Shown: in pieces, positions 52,281 to 62,245 of the stretch | Position numbering within the stretch: the first letter of the stretch is position 1 | Layout: each line of letters opens with the position of its first letter | Origin: Histomonas meleagridis | Lineage: Eukaryota > Parabasalia > Tritrichomonadida > Dientamoebidae | Direction of reading: 5' to 3' | Assembly: GCA_020186115.1 (NCBI GenBank) | Contig: WSYJ01000067.1 | Coordinates: 124,001 to 188,000 of the forward strand | DNA length: 64,000 nucleotides | Position numbers and translations under genes: made by a program | Notes under the pieces: generated by a model | Told to the model about the DNA's origin: nothing | The model's input: only the letters and a program-made list of their open reading frames with translations | Databases searched by the model: none

Positions 52281-53480
52281 TTAAACATTTTTTGCATTAA
52301 TATTAAATTCATTACATTTGAGAATGTATTTGAGAAGCTCAACATTTCTTGACCTTGCACATGAAACAATTATTGAACTTGATAAATTATATTTTCCGTA
52401 AAAACTTTGTAAAATTAATAGATTACCTATTAGAGCTACGTTATAAATGAAATATTTTGTTATTTGAAATTTTTCTTTTTTGGATAAATATGAAAAAATT
52501 TCATAAGAGCTTTTTGCAATACATTTGAGTGATAATGATTCTAAATAATCAACTTTTTCTAATTTCTTTTCATATATATATTTAAAGATATCACTTCGAT
52601 GATATTCAATTGCTGCTTTATATGCACCTTTAAATAATGAATGATTTTGTTCACACAAATGAATTATTTCAATGTTTCCACCTGCAACTGCATATTTACC
52701 TGTTTTCCTTACTTTTGCACCGTTTATAAGTAAATATTTAAAACATTTAATAGCAGAAAAAAATGCAGCATAATCAATTAATGAAACATTATCTTTATTA
52801 ATAAATGAACATTTTTCATAAAGTGATGGTATAACATATTGATTAAAATTAAAATTTGTTTGTGATGATATTTCTTGAAGTTTTTCAATTTCGTCATTCC
52901 GAATTATTTTTGAGATTTCATTCGGATTAACTCCTTCTTTAATTAATTTTTTATGAAGTTCCCAATTATTCTTTGAAAGTTCTTCGATGTTTTGAAAGAA
53001 TGCATTGTTTTTGTTGAAATTTCTTTTTAGTTCATATAATTTTTCAATTTTCATGTAATGTGCAAAATATATATTATAATTTTGTTTTAGCATGTTAAAG
53101 CCAATTAAATTTTCTTCCAAAATTTTTTCTAGGAGATAATACGATTCTTGAGATTTGTGTGTGGAATTTAGAATATTAGCAAAAATTTTCATTATCTGAT
53201 ATTTCTTTTTATTCTTATATTCTTCTTCTAATTTGCTTAAAAATATAAAATAAATTTTAAAATCTTTCATTTGTGAAACAATTGATGAATAAACTAAACG
53301 ACATACAGTAGAAAAAATAGTATATGTGTATTTTTGATCAAATAATTTACATATTGTTTGTGTTGTTTCTGTAATATTTTCAGAATTTAGATCAAAAATA
53401 ATTTCTTCAAGTGATACCAACTTTTTGATATTATCTTCATTGTGATGTATGGTTTGACTCTTGCGCTTATCAGACGTCAT
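52281..53480 (-). CDS. DUF3447/ankyrin repeat protein, head of locus C
   Basis: The 399-residue protein is the third paralogue of the family in the window. It has an N-terminal helical domain (residues 1-180), LIKEGVNPNEISKIIRNDEI, SLYEKCSFINKDNVSLIDYA, FKYLLINGAKVRKTGKYAVA and IHLCEQNHSLFKGAYKAAI. The frame ends ELLKYILKCNEFNINAKNV and TAA. That stop lies at the very beginning of the A/T-rich spacer leading to array C. The ATG at 53480 (MTSDKRKSQ) is preceded by a TTG that only extends the open frame by one codon. The protein is probably cytosolic; its role is unknown. Confidence 0.85.
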   Translation of the reverse strand: MTSDKRKSQTIHHNEDNIKKLVSLEEIIFDLNSENITETTQTICKLFDQKYTYTIFSTVCRLVYSSIVSQMKDFKIYFIFLSKLEEEYKNKKKYQIMKIFANILNSTHKSQESYYLLEKILEENLIGFNMLKQNYNIYFAHYMKIEKLYELKRNFNKNNAFFQNIEELSKNNWELHKKLIKEGVNPNEISKIIRNDEIEKLQEISSQTNFNFNQYVIPSLYEKCSFINKDNVSLIDYAAFFSAIKCFKYLLINGAKVRKTGKYAVAGGNIEIIHLCEQNHSLFKGAYKAAIEYHRSDIFKYIYEKKLEKVDYLESLSLKCIAKSSYEIFSYLSKKEKFQITKYFIYNVALIGNLLILQSFYGKYNLSSSIIVSCARSRNVELLKYILKCNEFNINAKNV

Positions 53481-53483
53481 CAA

Positions 53484-53778
53484 AAGGAATAAAAAAAGCT
53501 TTATTGGTTCCGACCAAATACTAATTGAAAATTAAATTAAGTAAAGTTATTAAATAATGTAAAGGTTTTCTTCATTCTTTTATGCTGAGTAAATTAATCA
53601 TATAATGTTTCATAGTTAATAAGCCATTGGAATAATCGTACGGATTTTTGGTGATTACCTTTGTTTATATTGAATTTTTGCAATGATCCTCTTCCTGCCG
53701 AAATACTCCCTGGCAATTTTTGGAAATAAACCTAACAATTGTATATCGATATATATTTCTTCAAAAAATTTCATTATT
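53484..53778. other. Upstream spacer of locus C
   Basis: A/T-rich DNA, no gene-like frame. Confidence 0.4.
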
Positions 53779-54110
53779 TTAAAACATGAATAAAAATTCA
53801 TTATTAGGATATTCAACCGAAAAATCAATTGTTTTGTCTTCATGTTTATGAATATATTTTGATTCTTCAACAATTTTTTGTCGTTTATTTCGAATATGAA
53901 TTAATATTATAAAAACAATTACTCAAATAATAATATGAATATAGGTTTTATCTTCAATATTCATTTCATTATTATCATAAACGAAATAAAAATTGGAATA
54001 AAATGTAAAATATTTGGAATAAATAATAACTGTGTAATCATAACATATAAACGATGTTGAAATATATATAAATGTTGAATCAAAAAATATAAATACCTAA
54101 TGAGTTTGTA
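53779..54110 (-). pseudogene. BspA-like 3' module remnant, third copy
   Basis: The minus strand again encodes the BspA pre-membrane segment (YFTFYSNFYFVYDNNEMN), part of the membrane span, the basic stop-transfer (IHIRNKRQKIVEESKY) and the acidic tail (KTIDFSVEYPNNEF). Part of the hydrophobic core is deleted and a TGA interrupts it. It matches the copies at 17.4 kb and 31.2 kb at the nucleotide level but is the most decayed. No leucine-rich repeats are attached. Confidence 0.7.
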
Positions 54111-54586
54111 AATGATTTAATGAGTGTTAAAAGTTACATATAGATGAAATATATTGGAAATCTAAAATGTATTCGAGTAGATGTAATGATTTGAATTGAG
54201 TTCGATCGTTTTTGTGCTAAAACATAATAAAATACGATAGGAATTTCTGTGCAAAAATTTTCAAAATATTCAAATTTGAATTTCACACTGTTATTTTCAC
54301 TTCACATGAAAAAAATAATTATTAGTCGAATTTTTATACATGAACCGAATCTCAAATTTTTATACAATGCAATTCTATTATATGTTGCATTCCGGCGACA
54401 CATTTAAGTGATGACTAATTCATTTTAATCAATAAATGCCCACTCAAAGTCGAACTTAATCCTCATTCTAGCCGTTTGATTCAAAAAGAAAATCTTCTGA
54501 CACTTTTACAAGGAAATGACGATCGGTTTTCACTGAAAAACGCGGTTTTACGATGCTAAATTTCACTCAAAAAAATTCAGAAAAAA
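54111..54586. other. Intergenic spacer with promoter-like words
   Basis: About 475 bases. TCACTGAA near 54527 and TCACTCAA at 54563-54570 could serve as initiators of the TLDc gene; the latter would give a 22-nt leader. No gene is seen. Confidence 0.35.
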
Positions 54587-55843
54587 ATGAGTGAGGAAAA
54601 GGAAGAAGAAGAAATCAAAACCGAAGAAGAGCAAAATCATGAAGAAACTAAAGAACAGACCTACGTTGTTCAATCAGGCGATACACTTCAATCACTTGCA
54701 TTGAAATTTGATTGTCCTATTTCTTGGATTAAAGTCAATAACCACATTTTCAGTGATCTAATCCTTCCCGGCGACATTCTAAAAATTCCGGCAGTTCCAC
54801 AAAACGAATATGATTTCCCAATTGATGCGTCGTTGTATTTCGATGATCCTCAAGAAGGAAATCCAACCAAAGGAAAACTTCTGCTTATTGATGGGTATCT
54901 TCGTTTCGAACCGAATGACCATACACTACGTCCAATTGTCATAAATTTAGTTGGGCATATTGAAAGCGCAATCTTTCCTTGTCCATCTGTTGTTATTATG
55001 GATGACCCAGAGATGGTAATGAAACCAGAAACTCCATATTTGCTTCTCATAACATTTCTTCATGTTATTGATGATCCATCATCAGTAGATTCAATTTGTT
55101 TTTGTTCAACACATGAAAAACTCCAAAAGTTCCATCCAAAACTTCTGTCACTTGCAACTGCTGCACAAGAAGCTCAAAAATTTGTTCCGCCAGATATCAA
55201 TACTACACCCAAAAAGACTAAAGAAGAAGTAGAGTTTCCAAAACTCGAAAGATCAAAGATATCTTCAGCGCCAGTTCAACGCCCACGACGAATTCCAGGC
55301 ACTACTCCAATTACATTTTACGGCGGAGTATCAAATGTTTTAACAGAAGATGAAATATGTAAAATTCGATGCGTTTTGCCATCACGTTTCCGTTCTCTTA
55401 ATTGGAAACTTCTATTTCAATTATCGCGTGATGGATCAAGTTACACATCTTTCTATAGTAGTACACATGGCTATCAACCACTCGTAATGATAATTTCTAA
55501 TCAATACGGGGATAAAATCGGAGCTTATATTTCGAAAGGATTAAAGATGTCAAAGCAATATTATGGATCTGGTGAAACATTTGTATTCAGATATAATCCT
55601 GACTTCGAATATTTCCCATGGAAAGAAACACATTCAAACCAATACTTCGTTTCAAGTTCAAGTAAAAATGTTGGCATTGGCGGTGGCGGAACATCAGCAA
55701 TTTGGATTGATGGAAATTTATTGAATGCTTTCTCAGAAGCTTGTTCGACATTTAATTCTCCAAGTTTAACAAAACAAGTTAAGTTCAAGGTAAGAGAACT
55801 TGAAGTATGGACTATATGTCAGAAGAGACAGCAGGAGCGCTAA
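54587..55843 (+). CDS. LysM-TLDc domain protein (OXR1/NCOA7-like)
   Basis: The 418-residue protein has a Glu-rich N terminus, a LysM domain at about residues 25-68 (YVVQSGDTLQSLALKFDCPI, SWIKVNNHIFSDLILPGDIL), a GRAM-like middle near 85-190 (GKLLLIDGYLRFEPNDHT), and a C-terminal TLDc domain at about 250-415. TLDc landmarks are WKLLFQLSRDGSSYTSFYS, VMIISNQYGDKIGAYISKGL, YYGSGETFVFRYNPDFEYF and GGTSAIWIDGNLLNAFSE. This LysM-TLDc layout is that of OXR1, NCOA7 and yeast Oxr1 relatives, which affect oxidative stress tolerance and bind the V-ATPase. The ATG at 54587 is the first in frame. Confidence 0.9.
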   Translation: MSEEKEEEEIKTEEEQNHEETKEQTYVVQSGDTLQSLALKFDCPISWIKVNNHIFSDLILPGDILKIPAVPQNEYDFPIDASLYFDDPQEGNPTKGKLLLIDGYLRFEPNDHTLRPIVINLVGHIESAIFPCPSVVIMDDPEMVMKPETPYLLLITFLHVIDDPSSVDSICFCSTHEKLQKFHPKLLSLATAAQEAQKFVPPDINTTPKKTKEEVEFPKLERSKISSAPVQRPRRIPGTTPITFYGGVSNVLTEDEICKIRCVLPSRFRSLNWKLLFQLSRDGSSYTSFYSSTHGYQPLVMIISNQYGDKIGAYISKGLKMSKQYYGSGETFVFRYNPDFEYFPWKETHSNQYFVSSSSKNVGIGGGGTSAIWIDGNLLNAFSEACSTFNSPSLTKQVKFKVRELEVWTICQKRQQER

Positions 55844-55889
55844 GAGGAATTATCTTTAATGTGTTCACTGTGAATAAACATTAATTAAT

Positions 55890-56200
55890 TAAAGTGTGAT
55901 GCCGACGATAGAAGTTTGATGTGGCACGTCACTTTTAATTGAAATTTGGAGATGAGAGACCTCATAGAAAATTTTGAATGAAAAATAAACTTTTAGATCC
56001 CGGAGCTTATTCCTGGATGGTGAGTACCTTTCCTGAAATTTAGATAGGTTCTACAGATGAGGCCTCCTGCCTCAACCCCTCTATTGTTTTGGGATAAGGA
56101 AGTGGGCTCTTGAGACGATGGAATCGGAGCACCCCAAATCAAGTTTTCACTTTTGTGTGAATGTATAATTCAATATTTTCTATGAGATCTCGCAATTCCA
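55890..56200 (+). ncRNA. Candidate signal recognition particle RNA (SRP/7SL)
   Basis: Non-coding and more G/C-rich than its flanks. GGAATCGGAGCACCCCAAAT at 56120-56139 matches the SRP helix 8 pattern (GGAA tetraloop, then CGGAGCA, three bases, CAAA), with GGAA closed by CGA and TCG. Two 24-nt arms, 55956-55979 and 56168-56191, pair with two mismatches and enclose this domain as helix 5 would. A hairpin with loop CTCCT (GAGGC/GCCTC) near 56070-56085 could be helix 6. 5' of helix 5, GTGATGCC (55896) pairs with GGCACGTCAC (55923) and might be part of the Alu domain. The 5' and 3' ends are guesses. The helix 8 match and stem together make SRP RNA the best reading; another structured RNA is possible. 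Confidence 0.55.
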
Positions 56201-56412
56201 AATTTACCCCTAAACACCAATGAATCACTTACATCAATAAAAAAAGCAATTTTTAGCTTGAATGAAGAAAATTTCTCTAAATCTTTAGGTTTAATAATTA
56301 ACAAATTTGATGAAATTCATCCCATATCTTATGATTTGGTGTAAATCAAAAATATAATTTAGAATTTAGTACAACTAAATTTTATATATATACATGGATA
56401 TAATTTATTAAG

Positions 56413-59400
56413 TTATTTTTTGTAACCAAGTGCTTTCCATACATTACTTAAATCATCGCCATCGAAAACGTATCTAGTGTGATTCGCTCCGGTGTACTGC
56501 GGATATCTTGTTTTGAGTTGGAACTTGGAGTCATGAGTTTCTCCATAATTCGTTTCTTTTGGTCTACGATTCATTTGATTCATATCATTATGAAATGAAA
56601 ATGTTTCATGTTGATCATTTGGATGCATATGAAATTCATTTTTATCATTCAACACATTTTCGTGGTGTTTATCATCGTTCATTTCGATTCCTGAATGATT
56701 TAAATGCTCTAAGTTATTGCTTTCTTTGAGTTTTTCCTCTGTTTGTCCTTTAGAAGGAGAAATGTTTGCTGGACTTTTAACTGTTTCAACTTTAATTTGC
56801 AACTTATTTTCTGGATTATTATCTATTTCTCTTTGAGTTTGTAAATTATTTTCTGTGTTTTCATTCGTTTCAACTTCAGTTTGTAACTTATTTTCTGGGG
56901 TTTTGATAATTGTTTCTCTTTTAGTGAGTGAATTATTTTCTGTGTTTTCACTTCTTTGTGTTTTAGTTTGTGTATTATTTTCAGGATTTTTATTGTCTGA
57001 TTGCGATTTATTTTCGGTGTTTTTATCTGTTTTGATTTTCGTTTGTGAATTTGCACTTGAATTTACTGTTTTATTGTTTGTCTTTGATCTGTTTTCTAAT
57101 GATTTATTTGTTTTTGAAATTTTTTCCACATTTCTATTTTCTATTTTATTATTTGTTTTTGATTCTGATTTATTTTGTGGATTTGCATTTGTTGTTTCAA
57201 TTTTTGGTTGCAATTTATTTTCTATTTTATTATTTGTTTTTGCGTTTTGTGGATTTGTATTTACTGTTTCAGTTTTGTTTTGAGGATTTGTATTTGTTGT
57301 TTCAATTTTATTTTGTGGATTTGTATTTGTTGTTTCAGTTTTCTTTTGTGGATTTGTATTGACTGTTTCAATTTTTGGTTGCAATTTATTTTCTATTTTA
57401 TTATTTGTTTTTGCGTTTTGTGGATTTGTATTTACTGTTTCAATTTTATTTTGAGGATTTGTATTTGTTGTTTCAATTTTATTTTGTGGATTTGTATTTA
57501 CTGTTTCAATTTTATTTTGTGGATTTGTATTTGTTGTTTCAATTTTATTTTGTGGATTTGTATTTGTTGTTTCAATTTTTGGTTGCAATTTATTTTCTAT
57601 TTTATTATTTGTTTTTGCGTTTTGTGGATTTGTATTTACTGTTTCAATTTTATTTTGTGGATTTGTATTTGTTGTTTCAATTTTATTTTGTGGATTTGTA
57701 TTTGTTGTTTCAATTTTATTTTGTGGATTTGTATTTGTTGTTTCAATTTTTGGTTGCAATTTATTTTCTATTTTATTATTTGTTTTTGCGTTTTGTGGAT
57801 TTGTATTTACTGTTTCAATTTTATTTTGTGGATTTGTATTTGTTGTTTCAATTTTATTTTGTGGATTTGTATTTGTTGTTTCAGTTTTCTTTTGTGGATT
57901 TGTATTGACTGTTTCAATTTTTGGTTGCAATTTATTTTCTATTTTATTATTTGTTTTTGCGTTTTGTGGATTTGTATTTACTGTTTCAATTTTATTTTGA
58001 GGATTTGTATTTGTTGTTTCAATTTTATTTTGTGGATTTGTATTTACTGTTTCAATTTTATTTTGTGGATTTGTATTTGTTGTTTCAATTTTATTTTGTG
58101 GATTTGTATTTGTTGTTTCAATTTTATTTTGTGGATTTGTATTTACTGTTTCAATTTTATTTTGTGGATTTGTATTTGTTGTTTCAATTTTATTTTGTGG
58201 ATTTGTATTTGTTGTTTCAATTTTTGGTTGCAATTTATTTTCTATTTTATTATTTGTTTTTGCGTTTTGTGGATTTGTCTTAACTGTTTCATTTTTTGGC
58301 TGATTAATTGCTTTATTTTCAGTTAATTTGTTTTCCTTTTGTAATTTATTATTTAATTTTGGAACTCCGAATATTATTTCGTCATTGTCATCTTTCCTAT
58401 TTATTATAACTTTGATATTTGGCTTTTTTGTTTTTCTTATTTTTTTAAGTTTTGCATTTTCACTTTTTTCTTCTTTTGAAGTTTCGTCGATTTGTTCATT
58501 TTTCACTGATTCAATTAATGGTTTTTCATTTATATTTTCTTGATTTTTATTATCTTTAGATATTAAAACTTGAGAATTTGGTATTTCTTTGTTCTTTTCG
58601 ATACTTATTTCGAGTTTTGGTTCTTCTTTTTCTTTATCTGTTTTAATTTCGTTCAAAATGATTTTATTGGAAATGTTTTCTTCGATTTTTTCTTTTTGTG
58701 GGATTACTTCAATTTTTTGCTTTTCTGAAATATTTTCTTTATTTTCATGTTTTCCTGTTTTAATTTGTGGTTTAGTTTCAGTTTTATTTTCATTTCTTAT
58801 GTTACTTCGTAAAGGTATTTCTCTTGTCTTATTTTGGGGATTTTGTCTTTTGCTTTTGTTGTTTTCTGGTTTTACTTCTTTATGTATATCAAAATCAAGT
58901 TTGTGCTCTTGAATGACTTTTTCATTTTCTTTGTTTGGATTTATTTCTTTTTCTTGTTTTTCTTCAATTTTCTCTTCTTTCTTTTCATTTTGGATATTAA
59001 TTTCGACTTTTGGTTCTTCTTTTGTTTCGGGGCTCCTTTCTTTTTGCATAACAATTTCGAGTTTTGGTTCTGGTTTATTAATTTCATTTTTACTTTCATT
59101 AATATTTTCTTTATCTTTTTCGCTTTCATGAAAAGTTTGTTTTATTTCTTTTTCTTTATCTTGTTTTTCATCATTTTTATTATCTTTCTGATTGTTAATT
59201 TGAAGTTTTGGTTCTGGTTTATTAATTTCATTTTTACTTTCATTAATATTTTCTTTATCTTTTTCGCTTTCATGAAAAGTTTGTTTTATTTCTTTTTCTT
59301 TATCTTGTTTTTCATCATTTTTATTATCTTTCTGATTGTTAATTTGAAGTTTTGGTTCTTCTATTTTTTTCTCTATTGGTTTTGGCTCCACTTTATCTTT

Positions 59401-62187
59401 GTTTTGATATGTTTCTTCTTGTTTTTCGCCTTTATTACTATCTATGACTTTTTTGTCATCTTTTTCTTTGTTAATTTCATGACTTTTATCTTTGTGTATA
59501 TTAATTTCAAGTTTTGGTTCATTTTTAATTTCTTCTTTCTTCTCTTCATGTTTTTCATTTTTATTCGCAATAATTTCATTTTGTTTTTGATTTTTAGTGT
59601 TATGGAAATTATTTATGTTTTGTTCTTTGGTTCTATTTTGAATATTCTTTTCTTTAACTTCTTCTTTCTTGTCAACTTTGTGAATATTAATTTGCAGTTT
59701 TGGTTCGTTTTTACTTTCTTCTTCTTTTTTGTTTGCTTCAGTTGGTTTTTCTTCACTTTTAGTCATTTTATGACTTTCTTCTTTATCCTTTTCAGTAATT
59801 TTTTCCTCCTTTACATTGTTTTGACTCTTTGGTTCTTCTTTTACTTCCTTTTGTATGTTAACTTCGAGTTTTGGTTCATTGTTTATTTCTTTCCCTTCGT
59901 TATCTTTCTGTATATTAATTTCGAGTTTTGGTTCATTGTTTATTTCTTTCCCTTCGTTATCTTTCTGTATGTTAACTTCGAGTTTTGGTTCATTGTTTAT
60001 TTCTTTCCCTTCGTTATCTTTCTGTATATTAATTTCAAGTTTTGGCTCATTTTTAATTTCTTCTTTCTTCACTATTTTTATTTCCTTTTCATCTTGTTTG
60101 TGAATTGGATTTATTTCGATTTGATTTCTATTATTCTCTTTTACAATGTTTTGCTCTTTTGGTTCTTCTTTCTTGTCATCTTTTTGTATGTTAATTTCAA
60201 GCTTTGGATCAACTTTCTTTTCTTGTTGTTTATTAATTACATTATTTTTATTTACTATATTTTCTGGTTGATTTTCTTTTCTATTATTTAATTCTCTATT
60301 TTTATTTTCGTCTTTAGCAATGTTTTGCTCTTTTGGATCCTCTCTCTTGTCATCCTTCTGTATATTAATTTCAAGTTTTGGTTCATTCTTAATTTCTTCT
60401 TTCTTATTCGTTTGAATCTGTTTTGGTTCTTCTTTCTTATTCACTTGAATCGGTTTTGGTTCAATTTTCTTTTCGTCTTGTTTGTTGGTTAAATTATTTT
60501 TGTTTACTATATTTTCGGGTTGATTTTCTTTTCTATTATTTAATTCTCTATTTTTATTTTCGTCTTTAGTAATGTTTTGCTCTTTTGGATCCTCTCTCTT
60601 GTCATCCTTCTGTATATTAATTTCAAGTTTTGGTTCATTCTTAATTTCTTCTTTCTTATTCGTTTGAATCTGTTTTGGTTCTTCTTTCTTTTCATCTTTT
60701 TGCATATTAATTCTAATTTTTGGTTCATTATTAATTTCTTCTTTCTTATTCGTTTGAATCTGTTTTGGTTCTTCTTTCTTTTCATCTTTTTGTATGTTAA
60801 TTTCAAATTTTGGTTCATTCTTATTTATTTGAATCGGTTTTGGTTCAATTTTCTTTTCTTCTTGTTCATTATTTACATTTTGTTTGTTTACAATATTTTC
60901 TGATTGATTCTCTTTTCTGTTATTACTTAATTCTTTAGCAATGTTTTGATTTTTTGGTTCTTCTTTCTTTTCATCCTTTTGTATATTAATTTCAAGCTTT
61001 GTTTCTTCCTTATTTTCTTCTTTCTTATTTATTTCGATTGGCTTTGGTTGAATTTTCAATTCTTCTTGTTTATTGTTTATGTCATTTTCCATTTGTTTTT
61101 CATTTTTATCATTTATTTCTTTGTTTTCCTTATGTTCCTTATTATCATCAATTAGACTTGTTTCATTGTTAATGTTTTGTTCTTTCAGTTCTTCCTTAGC
61201 TTTACTTACATTGATTTCAAGTTTTGGCCCATTTTTGATTTCTTCATTTGGATTTAATTTCGATTGATTTTCCTCTTCTTTCTTTGTTTCATTGTTTTCT
61301 TTCAAATTCTTTTTGTTATTTATTTTTCGTTTTGGTTTATTTTTATTTTGCAAAGGAATTTCATGCTTTGGTTCTTCATTTTTGATTTCTTTATTCGAAG
61401 TGAATTCATTTTTCTTTATATTATTTGTTGGTTTCTTTTTAGGTTTAATTTTCTCTTCTTGATTATTATCAAGTTGATTTTTGTTAGAAAGTTTAATTTT
61501 AATTTTTTTGTTTTGCTCGTTTTCTGGTTTAAGTTGTGAATTATTTTCTTCAATTTGTTTTTCGTTTTCTTTTCTTTTAAGTTTGTTATTTTTCTCTTTT
61601 TCTGAATTGGTTTTGTTCTTAAGTTGCTTTTCTTCCTTTTCATATTCTGTCTGATCTTTCTCTTTTTGTTGATTATTGATTTGCTGTATATCATCATGAT
61701 GAGGTTTGATTTTTTCATGAGTTACCTTTTCAACTTTGGGCTTTACTATAGAATATTTTAACTTTTGAACTGGTTGTGGTTCAACTACTGTCATTCCATC
61801 CTGTTCTATGAATAATTCTCTTCGAGCAGTTGATGATTTCTGTGGTTGGACAGGAAGATCACTTTTCGGAGTTCCTTTTGGCCTTACAGAACTCGATCTA
61901 TGAATAGGACTTATAAAAAATGGAGAAATAAAAATTTTTCTTTTTGATTTATAAATTTCATTTAGAAGTCTAATATTTTGCCTATCAATATCCATTTGAA
62001 GTTTGTTATCTTTTCCTTGTTGTTTCTTGTAAACAGCAAGTCTTGGAACACTTGGTGGTGGGGTAGTATTTAGATGTCCTTTTAATGATGATATTTCTTC
62101 TAATGCCTTTTTATGCCGTTTGTATGCTCTTTCTTTGTCTTCAACATCTAGAATTGGAGAAGGAGCTAAATCTTCTTTGTTCAACAT
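56413..62187 (-). CDS. Giant repeat-rich protein with CFAP97/Hemingway-like N terminus
   Basis: The 1924-residue protein has an N-terminal helix pair (RAYKRHKKALEEISSLKG) and then QMDIDRQNIRLLNEIYKSKR near residues 64-84, which resembles the conserved motif of CFAP97/Hemingway ciliary proteins. The rest is Lys/Glu/Asn/Gln-rich low complexity. One repeat class is of the NEPKLEINIQKD type (about residues 280-1000). The other is an 11-residue series (NKIETTNTNPQ type, 27 NPQ units, with six linkers NAKTNNKIENKLQPKIET), encoded by 57.17-58.28 kb. A conserved-looking C terminus (YPQYTGANHTRYVFDGDD, LSNVWKALGYKK) follows. It is divergent from the dynein light chain gene with only 58 bp between start codons, which fits a flagellar role. 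Confidence 0.8.
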   Translation of the reverse strand: MLNKEDLAPSPILDVEDKERAYKRHKKALEEISSLKGHLNTTPPPSVPRLAVYKKQQGKDNKLQMDIDRQNIRLLNEIYKSKRKIFISPFFISPIHRSSSVRPKGTPKSDLPVQPQKSSTARRELFIEQDGMTVVEPQPVQKLKYSIVKPKVEKVTHEKIKPHHDDIQQINNQQKEKDQTEYEKEEKQLKNKTNSEKEKNNKLKRKENEKQIEENNSQLKPENEQNKKIKIKLSNKNQLDNNQEEKIKPKKKPTNNIKKNEFTSNKEIKNEEPKHEIPLQNKNKPKRKINNKKNLKENNETKKEEENQSKLNPNEEIKNGPKLEINVSKAKEELKEQNINNETSLIDDNKEHKENKEINDKNEKQMENDINNKQEELKIQPKPIEINKKEENKEETKLEINIQKDEKKEEPKNQNIAKELSNNRKENQSENIVNKQNVNNEQEEKKIEPKPIQINKNEPKFEINIQKDEKKEEPKQIQTNKKEEINNEPKIRINMQKDEKKEEPKQIQTNKKEEIKNEPKLEINIQKDDKREDPKEQNITKDENKNRELNNRKENQPENIVNKNNLTNKQDEKKIEPKPIQVNKKEEPKQIQTNKKEEIKNEPKLEINIQKDDKREDPKEQNIAKDENKNRELNNRKENQPENIVNKNNVINKQQEKKVDPKLEINIQKDDKKEEPKEQNIVKENNRNQIEINPIHKQDEKEIKIVKKEEIKNEPKLEINIQKDNEGKEINNEPKLEVNIQKDNEGKEINNEPKLEINIQKDNEGKEINNEPKLEVNIQKEVKEEPKSQNNVKEEKITEKDKEESHKMTKSEEKPTEANKKEEESKNEPKLQINIHKVDKKEEVKEKNIQNRTKEQNINNFHNTKNQKQNEIIANKNEKHEEKKEEIKNEPKLEINIHKDKSHEINKEKDDKKVIDSNKGEKQEETYQNKDKVEPKPIEKKIEEPKLQINNQKDNKNDEKQDKEKEIKQTFHESEKDKENINESKNEINKPEPKLQINNQKDNKNDEKQDKEKEIKQTFHESEKDKENINESKNEINKPEPKLEIVMQKERSPETKEEPKVEINIQNEKKEEKIEEKQEKEINPNKENEKVIQEHKLDFDIHKEVKPENNKSKRQNPQNKTREIPLRSNIRNENKTETKPQIKTGKHENKENISEKQKIEVIPQKEKIEENISNKIILNEIKTDKEKEEPKLEISIEKNKEIPNSQVLISKDNKNQENINEKPLIESVKNEQIDETSKEEKSENAKLKKIRKTKKPNIKVIINRKDDNDEIIFGVPKLNNKLQKENKLTENKAINQPKNETVKTNPQNAKTNNKIENKLQPKIETTNTNPQNKIETTNTNPQNKIETVNTNPQNKIETTNTNPQNKIETTNTNPQNKIETVNTNPQNKIETTNTNPQNKIETVNTNPQNAKTNNKIENKLQPKIETVNTNPQKKTETTNTNPQNKIETTNTNPQNKIETVNTNPQNAKTNNKIENKLQPKIETTNTNPQNKIETTNTNPQNKIETTNTNPQNKIETVNTNPQNAKTNNKIENKLQPKIETTNTNPQNKIETTNTNPQNKIETVNTNPQNKIETTNTNPQNKIETVNTNPQNAKTNNKIENKLQPKIETVNTNPQKKTETTNTNPQNKIETTNTNPQNKTETVNTNPQNAKTNNKIENKLQPKIETTNANPQNKSESKTNNKIENRNVEKISKTNKSLENRSKTNNKTVNSSANSQTKIKTDKNTENKSQSDNKNPENNTQTKTQRSENTENNSLTKRETIIKTPENKLQTEVETNENTENNLQTQREIDNNPENKLQIKVETVKSPANISPSKGQTEEKLKESNNLEHLNHSGIEMNDDKHHENVLNDKNEFHMHPNDQHETFSFHNDMNQMNRRPKETNYGETHDSKFQLKTRYPQYTGANHTRYVFDGDDLSNVWKALGYKK
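57170..58285 (-). repeat. Coding tandem repeat, 33-bp unit with higher-order blocks
   Basis: Within the CFAP97-like gene, the 33-bp unit (11 codons) occurs as 27 NPQ-ending copies in blocks of 4-9, separated by an 18-codon linker present six times. Two blocks (second and fifth) are nearly identical, including the KKTETTNTNPQ variant, which points to recent unequal exchange of whole blocks. Length is a multiple of three throughout. Confidence 0.9.
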
Positions 62188-62245
62188 CTAGAAAAATACG
62201 TTATAACTATTTGAATGGAATACGTTAACAGTGCAAATTATCCAA
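62188..62245. promoter_or_regulatory. Bidirectional promoter spacer (58 bp)
   Basis: The whole space between the start codons of two divergent cilium-related genes. It is A/T-rich with two ACGTTA words (around 62198 and 62222) that fit part of the M3/Myb pattern in one or other direction. Confidence 0.4.

Noticed and set aside
57045-58326. Long + strand open frames rich in Phe/Tyr/Cys/Leu opposite the giant repeat protein
   Set aside because: They are the antisense of a low-complexity 33-bp repeat with no stops by composition; no start, no family.
58834-60291. 485-codon + strand frame of Phe/Ile-rich sequence
   Set aside because: Antisense shadow of Lys/Glu/Asn codons of the CFAP97-like gene; hydrophobicity is an artefact of TTT/TTC/ATT.
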